A stretch of DNA of 64,000 nucleotides from Jeotgalibacillus haloalkalitolerans (lineage in GTDB: Bacteria > Bacillota > Bacilli > Bacillales > Jeotgalibacillaceae), in the NCBI RefSeq assembly GCF_034427455.1, contig NZ_JAXQNN010000007.1:62001-126000 (forward strand), in the 5' to 3' direction. The notes under the pieces are model-generated. The model was given only the letters and a program-made list of their open reading frames with translations, was not told where the DNA came from and searched no databases. A program made the translations under genes and the position numbers. This document shows positions 17,730 to 29,623 of the stretch, piece after piece. Position 1 is the first letter of the stretch, and the number at the start of each line of letters is the position of its first letter.

Positions 17730-17858
17730 GCTGATGATTGGAGCGGAAGGGGGCGACTCCTGCGGCGGAAAGGGACAGGTGAGACCCTGTAATGCGAAGC
17801 ATGAAGGGGCTCACCGCCCGGCCGCGGAAAGCGTCCCCCTGAAGCGGAAATCATCAGC
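17730..17858 (+). repeat. GC-rich palindromic repeat element, copy E (type copy)
   Basis: Perfect outer arms GCTGATGATT and AATCATCAGC enclose GGAGCGGAAGGGGGCGACTCC ... GCGTCCCCCTGAAGCGG. It lies about 135 bp upstream of yusF and in the same orientation. Confidence 0.9.
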
Positions 17859-17993
17859 CATTGTTTCAACGTAACCCAAAGAGATTTTCCTCATCTCATT
17901 TACTTGCAATTATCCACAGTACAGGCGACAATTAAATCAGCAGCATACCATGTAAGAAAGCCGTGCGATCCTTAGGTGAGGGTGTGATGGGAA

Positions 17994-18350
17994 ATGGAGT
18001 GCAAAAAGGTTATTATTGTTGAGGGGAAGTCAGATAAGCGCAAGGTACAGCCGATTATCAGAGAACCTGTTGACATTATCTGTACAAACGGCACAATCAG
18101 TCTGACAAAGATGGATGAACTGATTGATGAATTGTATGAAAAGGATGTCTATGTGCTAGTCGATGCAGACGATGCAGGTGAAAAGCTGCGTAAACAGTTT
18201 AAAAGAGAAATGCCAGAAGCGGATCATCTGTATATCGACAGAGCGTATCGGGAGGTTGCAACTGCCCCTGATCAGCACCTGGCAGTCATTTTAGCCGGTG
18301 CAAACATTGATATTTACACTGAGTTTTTAGAAAAAAGGATGAATCTTTAA
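17994..18350 (+). CDS. yusF: Toprim-domain protein (YusF)
   Basis: 118 residues forming a stand-alone toprim domain. The invariant Glu is E10 in VIIVEGKSD and the acidic pair is D57-A-D59 in LVDADDAG, as in primases, topoisomerases and RNase M5. The small size and family placement match YusF, a conserved Bacillus protein of unknown substrate; nuclease or RNA processing are possible. Its stop codon overlaps the next ATG by one base (TAATG), so it is co-translated with the thioredoxin-like gene. Confidence 0.85.
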   Translation: MECKKVIIVEGKSDKRKVQPIIREPVDIICTNGTISLTKMDELIDELYEKDVYVLVDADDAGEKLRKQFKREMPEADHLYIDRAYREVATAPDQHLAVILAGANIDIYTEFLEKRMNL

Positions 18351-18673
18351 TGATAAAAGAATGGACAATAGAAGATCTGGACAGCCGTCTGCAGGAGAAA
18401 AAGCAGTCGGCGATGTATCTGTATACGCCAATGTGCGGCACCTGTAAGCTTGCAGGAAAAATGCTTGAGGTTACAGCCGCTGCGATTAAAGACACTGAAA
18501 TTGGTAAAGCTGATCTGAATTACGTTGAACCGCTGGCTGAACGCTATCAGATTGAAAGTGTTCCATGCCTGCTGTTATTTAAAGACGGTCAACTGGTACG
18601 TAAAATGTATAAGTTTGAGTCGGTTCCAACGATCTTTGAAGCATTTGGAGAGTTATCGCGACAGCCTGTTTAA
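18350..18673 (+). CDS. yusE: Thioredoxin-like protein (YusE)
   Basis: A 107-residue thioredoxin fold with active site MCGTCK near 28-33 and the cis-proline segment SVPCLLLF near 71-78. It is cytosolic. It overlaps yusF by one base, the same gene pair found in B. subtilis. The partner protein is unknown. It is followed immediately by the promoter of the methionine transporter operon. Confidence 0.85.
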   Translation: MIKEWTIEDLDSRLQEKKQSAMYLYTPMCGTCKLAGKMLEVTAAAIKDTEIGKADLNYVEPLAERYQIESVPCLLLFKDGQLVRKMYKFESVPTIFEAFGELSRQPV

Positions 18674-18703
18674 AAATGAATGTGCAATTTTGAAAAAAAT
18701 TCG

Positions 18704-18733
18704 TTGACATTATTTTTAGGATCATGATACGAT
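18704..18733 (+). promoter_or_regulatory. Promoter of the metNIQ leader
   Basis: TTGACA (18704-18709), 18-bp spacer, TACGAT (18728-18733), 41 bp upstream of the SAM aptamer. Confidence 0.7.
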
Positions 18734-18774
18734 TTGTCTCGTACTCTTAATGAATCTTAACTAAATACGCAAAA

Positions 18775-18932
18775 CTCTTATCAAGAGCGGCGGAGGGAAG
18801 TGCCCTATGAAGCCCGGCAACCGACAGTTTACTGGAAAGGTGCCAAGTCACACAGGTTAAAACCTGGCAGATGAGAGAAAGCCGTTTTAATTTTGGACGC
18901 CTTTCTGCTCATCACGCAGAGAGGCGTTTTTT
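18775..18932 (+). ncRNA. SAM riboswitch (S-box) with transcription terminator
   Basis: The aptamer spans 18775-18877: P1 strands CTCTTATC and GATGAGAG, the conserved AGAGCGGCGGAGGGA and GCCCGGCAACC segments, and AGGTGCCAA. A terminator stem ACGCCTTTCTGC/GCAGAGAGGCGT at 18897-18927 is followed by T5. GATGAGAGAAA can alternatively pair with TTTCTGCTCATC in the terminator, giving the antiterminator. High SAM should stop transcription before metN. Confidence 0.95.
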
Positions 18933-19016
18933 ATATAAAAGTGGTCAATTTATGGGGTCACTTTAATGTTCCGCTTTAACGGGATAATAAGTTAATTTAC
19001 GAAAGTAGGTGATGGT

Positions 19017-20042
19017 ATGATAACCATCTCAGATGTGAAAAAAGTTTTTAAAACAAAAAGCGGTTCACTGACTGCAGTGGACAAAGTGAACCTGAATATT
19101 CAGGAAGGCGAGATCTTCGGTGTTATTGGCTACAGTGGTGCCGGTAAAAGTACATTAATCCGTATGCTGAACGGTCTTGAACAGCCTTCAGAAGGTAAAG
19201 TTGACATAAATGGCAAGCTGATCTCCTCAATTAAAGGAGGAGACCTCAGGAAAGCACGGCAGAAAATCAGTATGATCTTCCAGCATTTCAATCTTCTCTG
19301 GTCAAGAACTGTAAGAGAAAATATTTCATTTCCGCTTGAAATCGCTGGTGTACCGAAGCAGCAGAGATTAAAAAGAGTCGATGAATTAATTGAACTGGTT
19401 GGGCTTGAAGGACGGGGGGATGCTTACCCATCACAATTAAGCGGCGGACAAAAGCAGAGAGTCGGCATCGCAAGAGCACTTGCAAATGATCCTGAGGTAC
19501 TGCTTTGTGATGAAGCAACATCCGCACTTGATCCTCAGACAACTGATTCAATTCTTGAACTGCTGGTTGATATCAATAAACGCCTTGGACTGACTATTGT
19601 TCTGATTACACATGAAATGCATGTAATCAGAAAGATCTGTCACCGCGTTGCTGTTATGGAAGGCGGTAAGGTTGTGGAACTTGGCGATGTCCTTGAGGTA
19701 TTCAAACAGCCGAAGGAAAACATTACAAAACGTTTCGTACAACAGGTAACAGAGCCTGAGGAAACAAAAGATACGATTGAACATCTGCTTAAAGAATATC
19801 AGGACGGTAAAGTTGTGAAGCTGACATTTGTAGGTGAATCAGCTGAGCAGCCGGTTGTGACAAATCTGATCCGTTCGTTTGAACTGCAGGTAAATATTCT
19901 GCAGGGGAAAATTTCTCAGACGCAAAATGGTGCATACGGCTCACTATTTATTCATTTACACGGAAAGCCGGACGAGCTGGCCCGCGCCATTGAGTTTCTG
20001 GAAGCGGCAAGTGTTGGAGTGGAGGTGATCACACATGATTGA
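19017..20042 (+). CDS. metN: Methionine ABC transporter ATPase MetN
   Basis: A 341-residue ATPase. Walker A GYSGAGKST is near residues 38-46, the signature QLSGGQKQR near 140 and Walker B with DEATSALDP near 166. The C-terminal NIL/ACT-like domain from about 262 is the regulatory methionine-binding domain of MetN. It powers D- and L-methionine import. It overlaps metI by eight bases. Regulated by the S-box riboswitch directly upstream. Confidence 0.96.
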   Translation: MITISDVKKVFKTKSGSLTAVDKVNLNIQEGEIFGVIGYSGAGKSTLIRMLNGLEQPSEGKVDINGKLISSIKGGDLRKARQKISMIFQHFNLLWSRTVRENISFPLEIAGVPKQQRLKRVDELIELVGLEGRGDAYPSQLSGGQKQRVGIARALANDPEVLLCDEATSALDPQTTDSILELLVDINKRLGLTIVLITHEMHVIRKICHRVAVMEGGKVVELGDVLEVFKQPKENITKRFVQQVTEPEETKDTIEHLLKEYQDGKVVKLTFVGESAEQPVVTNLIRSFELQVNILQGKISQTQNGAYGSLFIHLHGKPDELARAIEFLEAASVGVEVITHD

Positions 20043-20703
20043 GCAGATTTTTCCGAACGTTGACTGGCCGGTCATGTGGGAAGCAACCTATGAAACGATC
20101 TATATGACGGTCCTGTCAGTTGTGATCACGTTTGTCTTAGGTTTAGCGCTTGGATTGCTTCTGTTTCTTACTTCAAAGGGAAACCTTTGGGAGAATAAAA
20201 TTGCCTACGCGATTACAACTGCACTTGTAAATATTTTCAGGTCCATACCATTCATTATCCTGATCGTTCTGCTGATTCCGTTTACAAGATTTCTTCTTGG
20301 GACGATCCGGGGAGCAGATGCGGCATTGCCTGCGCTGATTATCGGAGCGGCACCGTTTTATGCAAGGATGGTTGAAATCGCACTCCGTGAAATCGATAAA
20401 GGTGTCATAGAGGCAGCAAGATCAATGGGTGCAAAAGTAAGTACAATTATTTTTAAAGTATTATTGCCTGAATCAATGCCGGCTCTTATTTCAGGAATTA
20501 CTGTTACCGCGATCGCGCTTGTCGGTTATACGGCGATGGCCGGTGTAATTGGAGCAGGCGGACTTGGTAACCTGGCATTCCTTGACGGGTTCCAGCGAAG
20601 CAGAGATGACGTCACACTTGCAGCGACGATCATCATCTTAGCCATCGTCTTCATTATTCAATTTTTTGGAGACTTCTTCACCAACAAACTTGATAAACGC
20701 TAA
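20035..20703 (+). CDS. metI: Methionine ABC transporter permease MetI (MetP)
   Basis: A 222-residue membrane permease with five to six helices. The ATPase-contact loop EAARSMGAKVSTIIFKVLLP near 129-148 is the EAA motif. It overlaps the end of metN. Two copies form the channel in this transporter family. The B. subtilis name is MetP. Confidence 0.95.
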   Translation: MIEQIFPNVDWPVMWEATYETIYMTVLSVVITFVLGLALGLLLFLTSKGNLWENKIAYAITTALVNIFRSIPFIILIVLLIPFTRFLLGTIRGADAALPALIIGAAPFYARMVEIALREIDKGVIEAARSMGAKVSTIIFKVLLPESMPALISGITVTAIALVGYTAMAGVIGAGGLGNLAFLDGFQRSRDDVTLAATIIILAIVFIIQFFGDFFTNKLDKR

Positions 20704-20759
20704 TTTCGTGATTAGCTTTTTATAATTTGTGCTATTAAATCCATCAATGATTTTGCACA

Positions 20760-20867
20760 GCTGATGATTGAAGCGTAAGGGGGCGATTCCTGCGGCAGGA
20801 AGGGTCAGGCGAAGCCTGCGGGCTCAGCGCCCGACCGCGAAGTCCCCCTGAAGCGGAAATCAGCAGC
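20760..20867 (+). repeat. GC-rich palindromic repeat element, copy F (inside met operon)
   Basis: The outer arms GCTGATGATT and AATCAGCAGC enclose a shortened core. It occupies most of the metI-metQ gap and ends 46 bp before metQ. It would be part of the metNIQ transcript. Confidence 0.88.
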
Positions 20868-20912
20868 CACTTTTACAAAGACAAAAAACACATTTAAGGG
20901 AGAGAATCACAC

Positions 20913-21758
20913 ATGAAAAAATTCGTAGCAGGAACATTCGCAGTAACAAGCATTTTCGCACTAGCCGCTTGCGGTTCAGATAACTCAGAAGAAGGCATTG
21001 GTACAAGTGAAGACGGCGAACCGGTTGAACTGAGAGTCGGCGCATCTAACGTACCTCACGCAGAGATCCTTGAGCAGGCACAGCCGCTTCTTGAAGAAGA
21101 AGGTGTAGACCTTCAGATCGAGCCATATCAGGACTATATCCTGCCAAACCAGGACCTTGAATCAGGAGAAATTGACGCAAACTACTTCCAGCACGTACCA
21201 TATCTTGAGTCACAAATTGCAGAGCACGGCTATGACTTTGCAAACGCTGGCGGAATTCACATCGAGCCGATCGGTGTATATTCTCAGGAGCACGAATCAC
21301 TTGAAGATCTGCCGGAAGGTGCTGAGATTCTAATGAGTAATTCAGTGGCTGACCACGGGCGTATTCTTACAATGCTTGAAGCACAGGGTCTGATCACACT
21401 TGATCCTGAAGTTGAAAAAACAGCAGCAGAAGTATCTGATATTGTAGAAAACCCTAAAAATCTTCAGTTTGAAGCAGATTATGAAGCGGCACTTCTTGTA
21501 CAGCTTTATGAAAATGGAGAAGGCGACGCTGTTCTAATCAACTCTAACTACGCAATTGATGCAGGAATCAATCCGCTTGAAGACTCAATTGCACTTGAAG
21601 ATTCAGATTCACCTTATGTAAACATCATTGCTGTAAACAGCGGTGAAGAAGATAACGAAGCAGTTCAGAAGCTTGTTGAAGTACTGACTTCTGAAGAAAT
21701 CCAGGATTTCATCTATGAAGAATGGGGCGGCGCAGTCGTACCGGTTGACGCTGAATAA
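20913..21758 (+). CDS. metQ: Methionine-binding lipoprotein MetQ
   Basis: A 281-residue substrate-binding lipoprotein. The signal peptide ends in lipobox LAAC with the lipidated cysteine at residue 20. The NlpA/MetQ domain is visible from RVGASNVPHAEILE near 43 onward. It delivers methionine to MetN-MetI on the outer membrane face. Last gene of the S-box operon, separated from metI by a GC-rich repeat. AAGGGAGAG precedes the ATG. Confidence 0.96.
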   Translation: MKKFVAGTFAVTSIFALAACGSDNSEEGIGTSEDGEPVELRVGASNVPHAEILEQAQPLLEEEGVDLQIEPYQDYILPNQDLESGEIDANYFQHVPYLESQIAEHGYDFANAGGIHIEPIGVYSQEHESLEDLPEGAEILMSNSVADHGRILTMLEAQGLITLDPEVEKTAAEVSDIVENPKNLQFEADYEAALLVQLYENGEGDAVLINSNYAIDAGINPLEDSIALEDSDSPYVNIIAVNSGEEDNEAVQKLVEVLTSEEIQDFIYEEWGGAVVPVDAE

Positions 21759-21766
21759 TGTGTTTG

Positions 21767-21800
21767 TAACTGTCCAGGCTGTGCCTGGGCAGTTTTTTTA
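21767..21800 (+). terminator. Terminator of the met operon
   Basis: Stem AACTGTCCAGG/CCTGGGCAGTT followed by T7. Confidence 0.9.
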
Positions 21801-21804
21801 TGTT

Positions 21805-21955
21805 TTGTTGCAAGGGCAGAGGGAGGTTTGTCGCGATTTTTGCCGTATCTGTAGCAATATGCGTTGAGGTTGTAGCGATACACCCGGGAAGTTGCCGTTA
21901 TCAGCTGGCAGATTGTCGCAGTCACCCCTGCCTCTTGTCGTCATCCCCTTGCAGG
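21805..21955. repeat. Tandem 21-bp repeats (array 3)
   Basis: Units starting (C/T)TGT(A/C)GC step 21-23 bp from 21805 through 21828, 21849, 21870, 21892, 21913 and 21935. This is the reverse complement of the array 2 motif. It begins immediately after the met terminator. The rest of the gap to 22220 shows no further gene. Confidence 0.85.
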
Positions 21956-22226
21956 ACGCTGTAATCAAAATGTCATATACAAACACAGTCTGCATTGCAT
22001 CACCCCGACTAAAAAAGAACTCACCCACAAAAAAATTAAAAACTTTCATCCATTGATACATAAACAATGTAAACCCTTACACACCTCAGGTGAATATTTG
22101 TAATAGTGAAAAAATTATGCTAGGGTGTTTATTAAGTTTTCTGGCGGGTAATACACCAACTAGTAAACAATTTTGGTTAAATTTTGGAAACTAAGTCACG
22201 GACAAAAAAACGAAAAGGAATGATTC

Positions 22227-22421
22227 ATTATCCATCCTATTAAAGTTGATTTTACAACTGACATGGAGAAGCAGATGCTAAGTTCGCACGGAGTTGGTTA
22301 CGAAACGTATATGAGAGATCACGATGTGCGTATGAATGTGGAAATGAAACGCGAAAAAGAGTACAAAAAGTCGCAGGACTTAGTCCAGGAACTTGAAGGT
22401 AAAGTCATCAATCATTTATAA
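22227..22421 (+). CDS. Small conserved-looking protein, probable ATT (non-AUG) start
   Basis: 64 residues if read from ATT at 22227; the first in-frame ATG (22263) would give 52 residues but has no ribosome site. AAGGA at 22215-22219 is 7 bases before the ATT (10 before an adjacent ATC), and an in-frame TGA at 22221 excludes starts further up. The product is charged and helical, with KREKEYKKSQDLVQELEG near the C-terminus; no signal peptide or membrane segment. Not recognised as a named family. A terminator follows 14 bases after the stop, marking it as its own transcription unit. Confidence 0.6.
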   Translation: MIHPIKVDFTTDMEKQMLSSHGVGYETYMRDHDVRMNVEMKREKEYKKSQDLVQELEGKVINHL

Positions 22422-22434
22422 TAGTAGAGAAGTG

Positions 22435-22467
22435 AAAAAGTCAGTGTATCCTACACTGACTTTTTTG
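22435..22467 (+). terminator. Terminator after the small gene
   Basis: Perfect stem AAGTCAGTGTA/TACACTGACTT with TCC loop and T6. Confidence 0.9.
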
Positions 22468-22590
22468 ATTGTAAAGGCAAGGGTCAACGTCATTTGATTC
22501 TAGTTTTAATTTGTTATAAGATTAGAATGAGAATAAATTGAGAATGGTTCTTCCATTTCAAATTCATATACAAACGGAGGTAATTAGACA

Positions 22591-23373
22591 ATGGCTTCAA
22601 CTTTAGTAATTAAAGATCTTCACGTTGAGATCGAAGGCAAAGAAATTTTAAAAGGTGTAAACCTTGAATTAGATAGCGGTAAGATTCACGTTATTATGGG
22701 ACCAAACGGAACAGGTAAATCAACGCTTGCTTCAGCAATTATGGGACACCCTAAGTTTGAAGTGACAAAAGGTGAAGTACTGCTGAACGGTGAAAACGTT
22801 CTTGAAATGGAAGTGGACGAGCGTGCACTTGCAGGTCTATTCCTTGCAATGCAGTACCCAAGTGAAATCACTGGCGTAACAAATGCAGACTTCCTTCGTT
22901 CTGCAATCAATGCACGCCGTGAAGAAGGCCAGGAAATTTCTTTAATGAAGTTCATTAAAGAATTAGATAAAAACATGGACTTCCTTGAAATGGATCAGAA
23001 CATGGCACAGCGTTACCTGAATGAAGGTTTCTCAGGCGGGGAGAAGAAGCGTAATGAAATTCTTCAGCTGATGATGATCAAACCTGAATTCGGTATCCTT
23101 GACGAAATTGACTCAGGTCTTGATATTGATGCACTGAAAGTTGTATCTAAAGGAATTAACAAAATGCGCAGCGAAGACTTTGGCTGCCTGATTATCACTC
23201 ACTATCAGCGTCTTCTTAACTACATCGAGCCTGATTTCGTTCACGTTATGATGCAGGGCCGCGTTGTAAAATCCGGTGGACCTGAACTGGCTCAGCGCCT
23301 TGAAAGTGAAGGTTATGACTGGATCAAACAGGAACTTGGTATTGAAGACGAAACTGTAGGACAAGAAGCGTAA
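22591..23373 (+). CDS. sufC: Fe-S cluster assembly ATPase SufC
   Basis: A 260-residue ABC-type ATPase. Walker A GPNGTGKST is near residues 37-45, signature FSGGEKKRNE near 149 and Walker B with LDEIDSGLD near 172. It pairs with SufB and SufD in the SufBCD scaffold. ACGGAGGT precedes the ATG. First gene of sufCDSUB, the arrangement found across Bacillota. Confidence 0.97.
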   Translation: MASTLVIKDLHVEIEGKEILKGVNLELDSGKIHVIMGPNGTGKSTLASAIMGHPKFEVTKGEVLLNGENVLEMEVDERALAGLFLAMQYPSEITGVTNADFLRSAINARREEGQEISLMKFIKELDKNMDFLEMDQNMAQRYLNEGFSGGEKKRNEILQLMMIKPEFGILDEIDSGLDIDALKVVSKGINKMRSEDFGCLIITHYQRLLNYIEPDFVHVMMQGRVVKSGGPELAQRLESEGYDWIKQELGIEDETVGQEA

Positions 23374-23390
23374 CTGATAGGAGGATGAAT

Positions 23391-26351
<2,961 letters not shown>

Positions 26352-26377
26352 CTGCAAACAAAGAAGGAGGAATCATC

Positions 26378-27775
26378 ATGGCGAAAAAAATGCCCGAAGT
26401 TGGCGATTATAAATATGGCTTCCATGACAAAGACGTATCGATTTTCCGTTCAAAGCGTGGTCTGACGCGTGAAATCGTGGAAGAAATTTCCCGTATGAAA
26501 GAAGAGCCGGAGTGGATGCTGAACTACCGTCTGAAGGCTCTTGAACAGTTTTACAACATGCCAATGCCTCAGTGGGGCGGCGACCTAAGCGGACTGAACT
26601 TTGATGAAATTACGTACTATGTTAAGCCATCAGAGCGAAGCGAGCGCAGCTGGGACGAGGTTCCAGAGGAAATCAAGCGTACATTTGATAAGCTTGGTAT
26701 TCCTGAAGCTGAGCAGAAGTACCTTGCAGGTGTATCTGCACAGTACGAATCAGAGGTTGTATACCACAACATGAAAGAAGATCTTGAAGAAATGGGTATC
26801 GTCTTCAAGGACACTGATTCAGCGCTTAAGGAAAACGAAGAGCTTTTCAAAAAGCATTGGGGAACTGTTATTCCTTCAGGAGATAACAAATTCTCAGCAC
26901 TGAACTCAGCAGTATGGTCAGGTGGATCATTCATTTACGTTCCTAAAGGCATAAAAGTTGATACTCCACTACAGGCGTACTTCCGAATCAACTCTGAAAA
27001 CATGGGTCAGTTCGAGCGTACACTGATCATTGCTGATGAAGGTTCAAGCGTTCACTACGTTGAGGGTTGTACAGCACCGGTTTATACAACGAACTCACTT
27101 CATAGTGCCGTTGTTGAAATCATTATCAAAAAAGATGCTTACTGCCGTTACACGACGATTCAGAACTGGGCAAACAACGTGTTTAATCTGGTTACAAAGC
27201 GTGCAGTGTGTGATGCAAATGCAACGATGGAATGGGTAGATGGAAACATCGGCTCTAAGCTGACAATGAAATACCCTGCTGTCATCCTTCGCGGTGAAGG
27301 TGCACGTGGTATGACGCTGTCAATCGCACTTGCAGGTAAAGGCCAGCACCAGGATGCAGGAGCTAAAATGCATCACCTGGCGCCAAACACATCGTCAACA
27401 ATTGTATCTAAATCAATTTCTAAACAGGGCGGTAAAGTAACGTACCGCGGTATTGTACACTTTGGACGTAAAGCACATGGTGCACGTTCTAACATTGAGT
27501 GCGATACGCTGATTATGGATAACGAATCAACATCTGATACAATTCCATACAACGAAATTCTGAATGATAACATTTCACTTGAGCACGAGGCGAAAGTGTC
27601 TAAGGTATCTGAAGAGCAGCTATTCTATCTGATGAGCCGCGGAATTTCTGAAGAGGAAGCAACTGAAATGATCGTAATGGGCTTCATCGAGCCATTCACG
27701 AAAGAGCTTCCAATGGAATATGCAGTAGAGATGAACCGTCTGATCAAGTTCGAGATGGAAGGTTCTATCGGTTAA
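26378..27775 (+). CDS. sufB: Fe-S cluster assembly protein SufB
   Basis: 465 residues with the SufBD beta-helix domain; the C-terminal [19 protein letters not shown] and the upstream [20 protein letters not shown] are typical. It forms the scaffold with SufC and SufD where the cluster is built. AAGGAGG precedes the ATG. Last gene of the operon; a terminator follows. Confidence 0.97.
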   Translation: MAKKMPEVGDYKYGFHDKDVSIFRSKRGLTREIVEEISRMKEEPEWMLNYRLKALEQFYNMPMPQWGGDLSGLNFDEITYYVKPSERSERSWDEVPEEIKRTFDKLGIPEAEQKYLAGVSAQYESEVVYHNMKEDLEEMGIVFKDTDSALKENEELFKKHWGTVIPSGDNKFSALNSAVWSGGSFIYVPKGIKVDTPLQAYFRINSENMGQFERTLIIADEGSSVHYVEGCTAPVYTTNSLHSAVVEIIIKKDAYCRYTTIQNWANNVFNLVTKRAVCDANATMEWVDGNIGSKLTMKYPAVILRGEGARGMTLSIALAGKGQHQDAGAKMHHLAPNTSSTIVSKSISKQGGKVTYRGIVHFGRKAHGARSNIECDTLIMDNESTSDTIPYNEILNDNISLEHEAKVSKVSEEQLFYLMSRGISEEEATEMIVMGFIEPFTKELPMEYAVEMNRLIKFEMEGSIG

Positions 27776-27781
27776 TATGAC

Positions 27782-27814
27782 AAAAACCCGTACTTTTGAA
27801 GTGCGGGTTTTTTC
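27782..27814 (+). terminator. Terminator of the suf operon
   Basis: Stem AAACCCGTACTT/AAGTGCGGGTTT followed by T run. Confidence 0.9.
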
Positions 27815-27843
27815 GTGTGTTATATGAGGTTTCTGAGAATAGC

Positions 27844-27965
27844 GACAAATATTTGGCGAATTGCTACACCCCAGCCGGTGATTACAACAAGAACCCGGGC
27901 GTATCGCTGCATCCCCAGCCCGAAATGCTACAACTCTGGCAGAAACAGCGACAACAAGCTTCCGA
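27844..27965. repeat. Tandem 21-bp repeats (array 4)
   Basis: Units at 27844, 27865, 27886, 27908, 27929 and 27950 with steps of 21, 21, 22, 21 and 21 bp. The motif is (G/T/A)ACAAC ... (G)TATCGC or ATTGC. It sits between the suf terminator and the brnQ terminator, two converging genes. Confidence 0.87.
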
Positions 27966-27970
27966 AACAC

Positions 27971-27999
27971 AAAAAAAGACTGCCGCAGCAGTCTTTTTT
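27971..27999. terminator. Bidirectional terminator (brnQ side)
   Basis: Stem GACTGC/GCAGTC flanked by A7 and T6. Confidence 0.8.
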
Positions 28000-28006
28000 C
28001 AACATA

Positions 28007-29371
28007 TCAGTAAGACAAATCCTCAGATACCTTCCCACTAGAAGCAGGTCTCCACATAAACCCAATCGCTGCGCCAACGAGTGCCGGCAGCATCCAGCCA
28101 AGACCAATTTCATACAGAGGCAGATAGGTCATATAAAACGAAGTAACAGCATCAAGTGCTCCATTTGCAATACCAGGAAGTGTGCCAAGCAAAGCATTAT
28201 ATCCATCAACCAGGCTGACGAAGAATGTCAGGAACATCGCGCCAGCATAGATACTGCGTTTGTGGCCGAACAAATTAGATGTCAGTCCAAGCAGGATTAA
28301 TACAATTGCGAGTGGATATAAGAACATCAGTACAGGAACAGCGTACTGAATAATATTTGTTAAGCCGAAGTTCGCAATTAACAGTGACATCAGTGACAGG
28401 ATCAATACAAATGTTTTATAGCTGATTTTTGGATACAGCTGATGGAAAAATTCACTGCAGGCAATGATAAGCCCGATACTTGTCTTCACGCAGGCAAGGA
28501 CAATGATCAGTGCGAGCAGTATTGCGCCAAATGGTCCGAAATAGTGCTGGGCAACTGCTGCAAATGTCAGTCCGCCATTTTCAAATGTACCGACTGCTGA
28601 GGGGCTTGATGCACCCATATAAGTGATCAGCCCATAGATCAGCATCATGAGTCCGGTTGCGATCATGCCTGATTTCAGTGTTGTCTGGGCAATCGCTTTT
28701 TTATCAGTAATGCCAAGGTTTTTAATCGCATGAATGACGATAATGCCAAATGCCAGTGCACCGAGCGCATCCATAGTGTTATAGCCTTCACGGAAGCCGC
28801 TCATAAACGGCAGCGACTGATAATCAGGAGCAGGTGCAGAGAAGCTGCCCATTGGATTAACAATTGTCGTAATGATCAGGATTGATAGGAAAAATAAAAA
28901 GACCGGTGTTAAATACTTACCGACAATGTCCATCACTTTTTCAGCCTTTAGCGATAGTACATAGACAATTGCAAAGAATACAATACTGAACACTGCAAGC
29001 CAGAGCCTGCTCTGTTCGGGGCTGACAAAGGGTTCAAAGCCCACAGTATACGGAACAGTCGCTGTACGCGGAATCGCGAAAAACGGTCCGATTGTTAAGT
29101 AGAGAATTAAAGCAAAAACTGTACCAAAAAGCGGGTGAACGCGACTGGCTAAGTCGTGAAGCCCTTTACTTCCGGATAGTCCGATTGCCAGAATGCCCAG
29201 GAGCGGCAAGCCGATTGCTGTGACCAGAAAGCCTGTCAGCGCTGGCCAGAATGATGTACCTGCGAGCTGACCGAGCTGGATCGGGAATATTAAGTTTCCA
29301 GCTCCGAAGAAGAGACCGAACAGCATGGTTCCGATTATGATATAAGTTGAAAATGGGATCTTTTGTTGCAT
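28007..29371 (-). CDS. brnQ: Branched-chain amino acid:cation symporter BrnQ
   Basis: A 454-residue protein with about twelve membrane helices. The N-terminal LFGLFFGAGNLIFPIQLGQ near 17-35 is the LIVCS-family signature. It imports leucine, isoleucine and valine with sodium or protons. The C-terminal tail after about residue 440 is cytosolic. A CodY-like box lies about 155 bp upstream. Confidence 0.93.
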   Translation of the reverse strand: MQQKIPFSTYIIIGTMLFGLFFGAGNLIFPIQLGQLAGTSFWPALTGFLVTAIGLPLLGILAIGLSGSKGLHDLASRVHPLFGTVFALILYLTIGPFFAIPRTATVPYTVGFEPFVSPEQSRLWLAVFSIVFFAIVYVLSLKAEKVMDIVGKYLTPVFLFFLSILIITTIVNPMGSFSAPAPDYQSLPFMSGFREGYNTMDALGALAFGIIVIHAIKNLGITDKKAIAQTTLKSGMIATGLMMLIYGLITYMGASSPSAVGTFENGGLTFAAVAQHYFGPFGAILLALIIVLACVKTSIGLIIACSEFFHQLYPKISYKTFVLILSLMSLLIANFGLTNIIQYAVPVLMFLYPLAIVLILLGLTSNLFGHKRSIYAGAMFLTFFVSLVDGYNALLGTLPGIANGALDAVTSFYMTYLPLYEIGLGWMLPALVGAAIGFMWRPASSGKVSEDLSY

Positions 29372-29526
29372 AATATAGTCCTTTCCTGTCCCTTTTTAAG
29401 GGTGACGCTGTGATGTAATAAAGGTAATCCTAACAAGAATTAAATAGGGTTACAATAGCAATATTCTGTTTTTTTAAAACAGTTTTTATGAGAACGCTTC
29501 CTTTTAACAAAAGCTGTTTGAATGCG

Positions 29527-29541
29527 TATTTTCTGTAAATT
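29527..29541 (-). promoter_or_regulatory. Candidate CodY box upstream of brnQ
   Basis: On the minus strand AATTTACAGAAAATA matches 13 of 15 positions of the CodY consensus AATTTTCWGAAAATT. CodY is the usual branched-chain amino acid sensor that controls brnQ-type genes. The distance to the start (about 155 bp) is long and the promoter between was not firmly placed. Confidence 0.5.
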
Positions 29542-29623
29542 CAATCCACTAATCCTGATCATACTCATGCTGCTCAACTGTGATACAATAACGATAATAA
29601 ATTGTCCGTAAGCAGGTGATCGT

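Noticed and set aside
29372-29623. T-box leader upstream of brnQ
   Set aside because: No T-box sequence or specifier-loop structure and no terminator/antiterminator pair were found on the minus strand.
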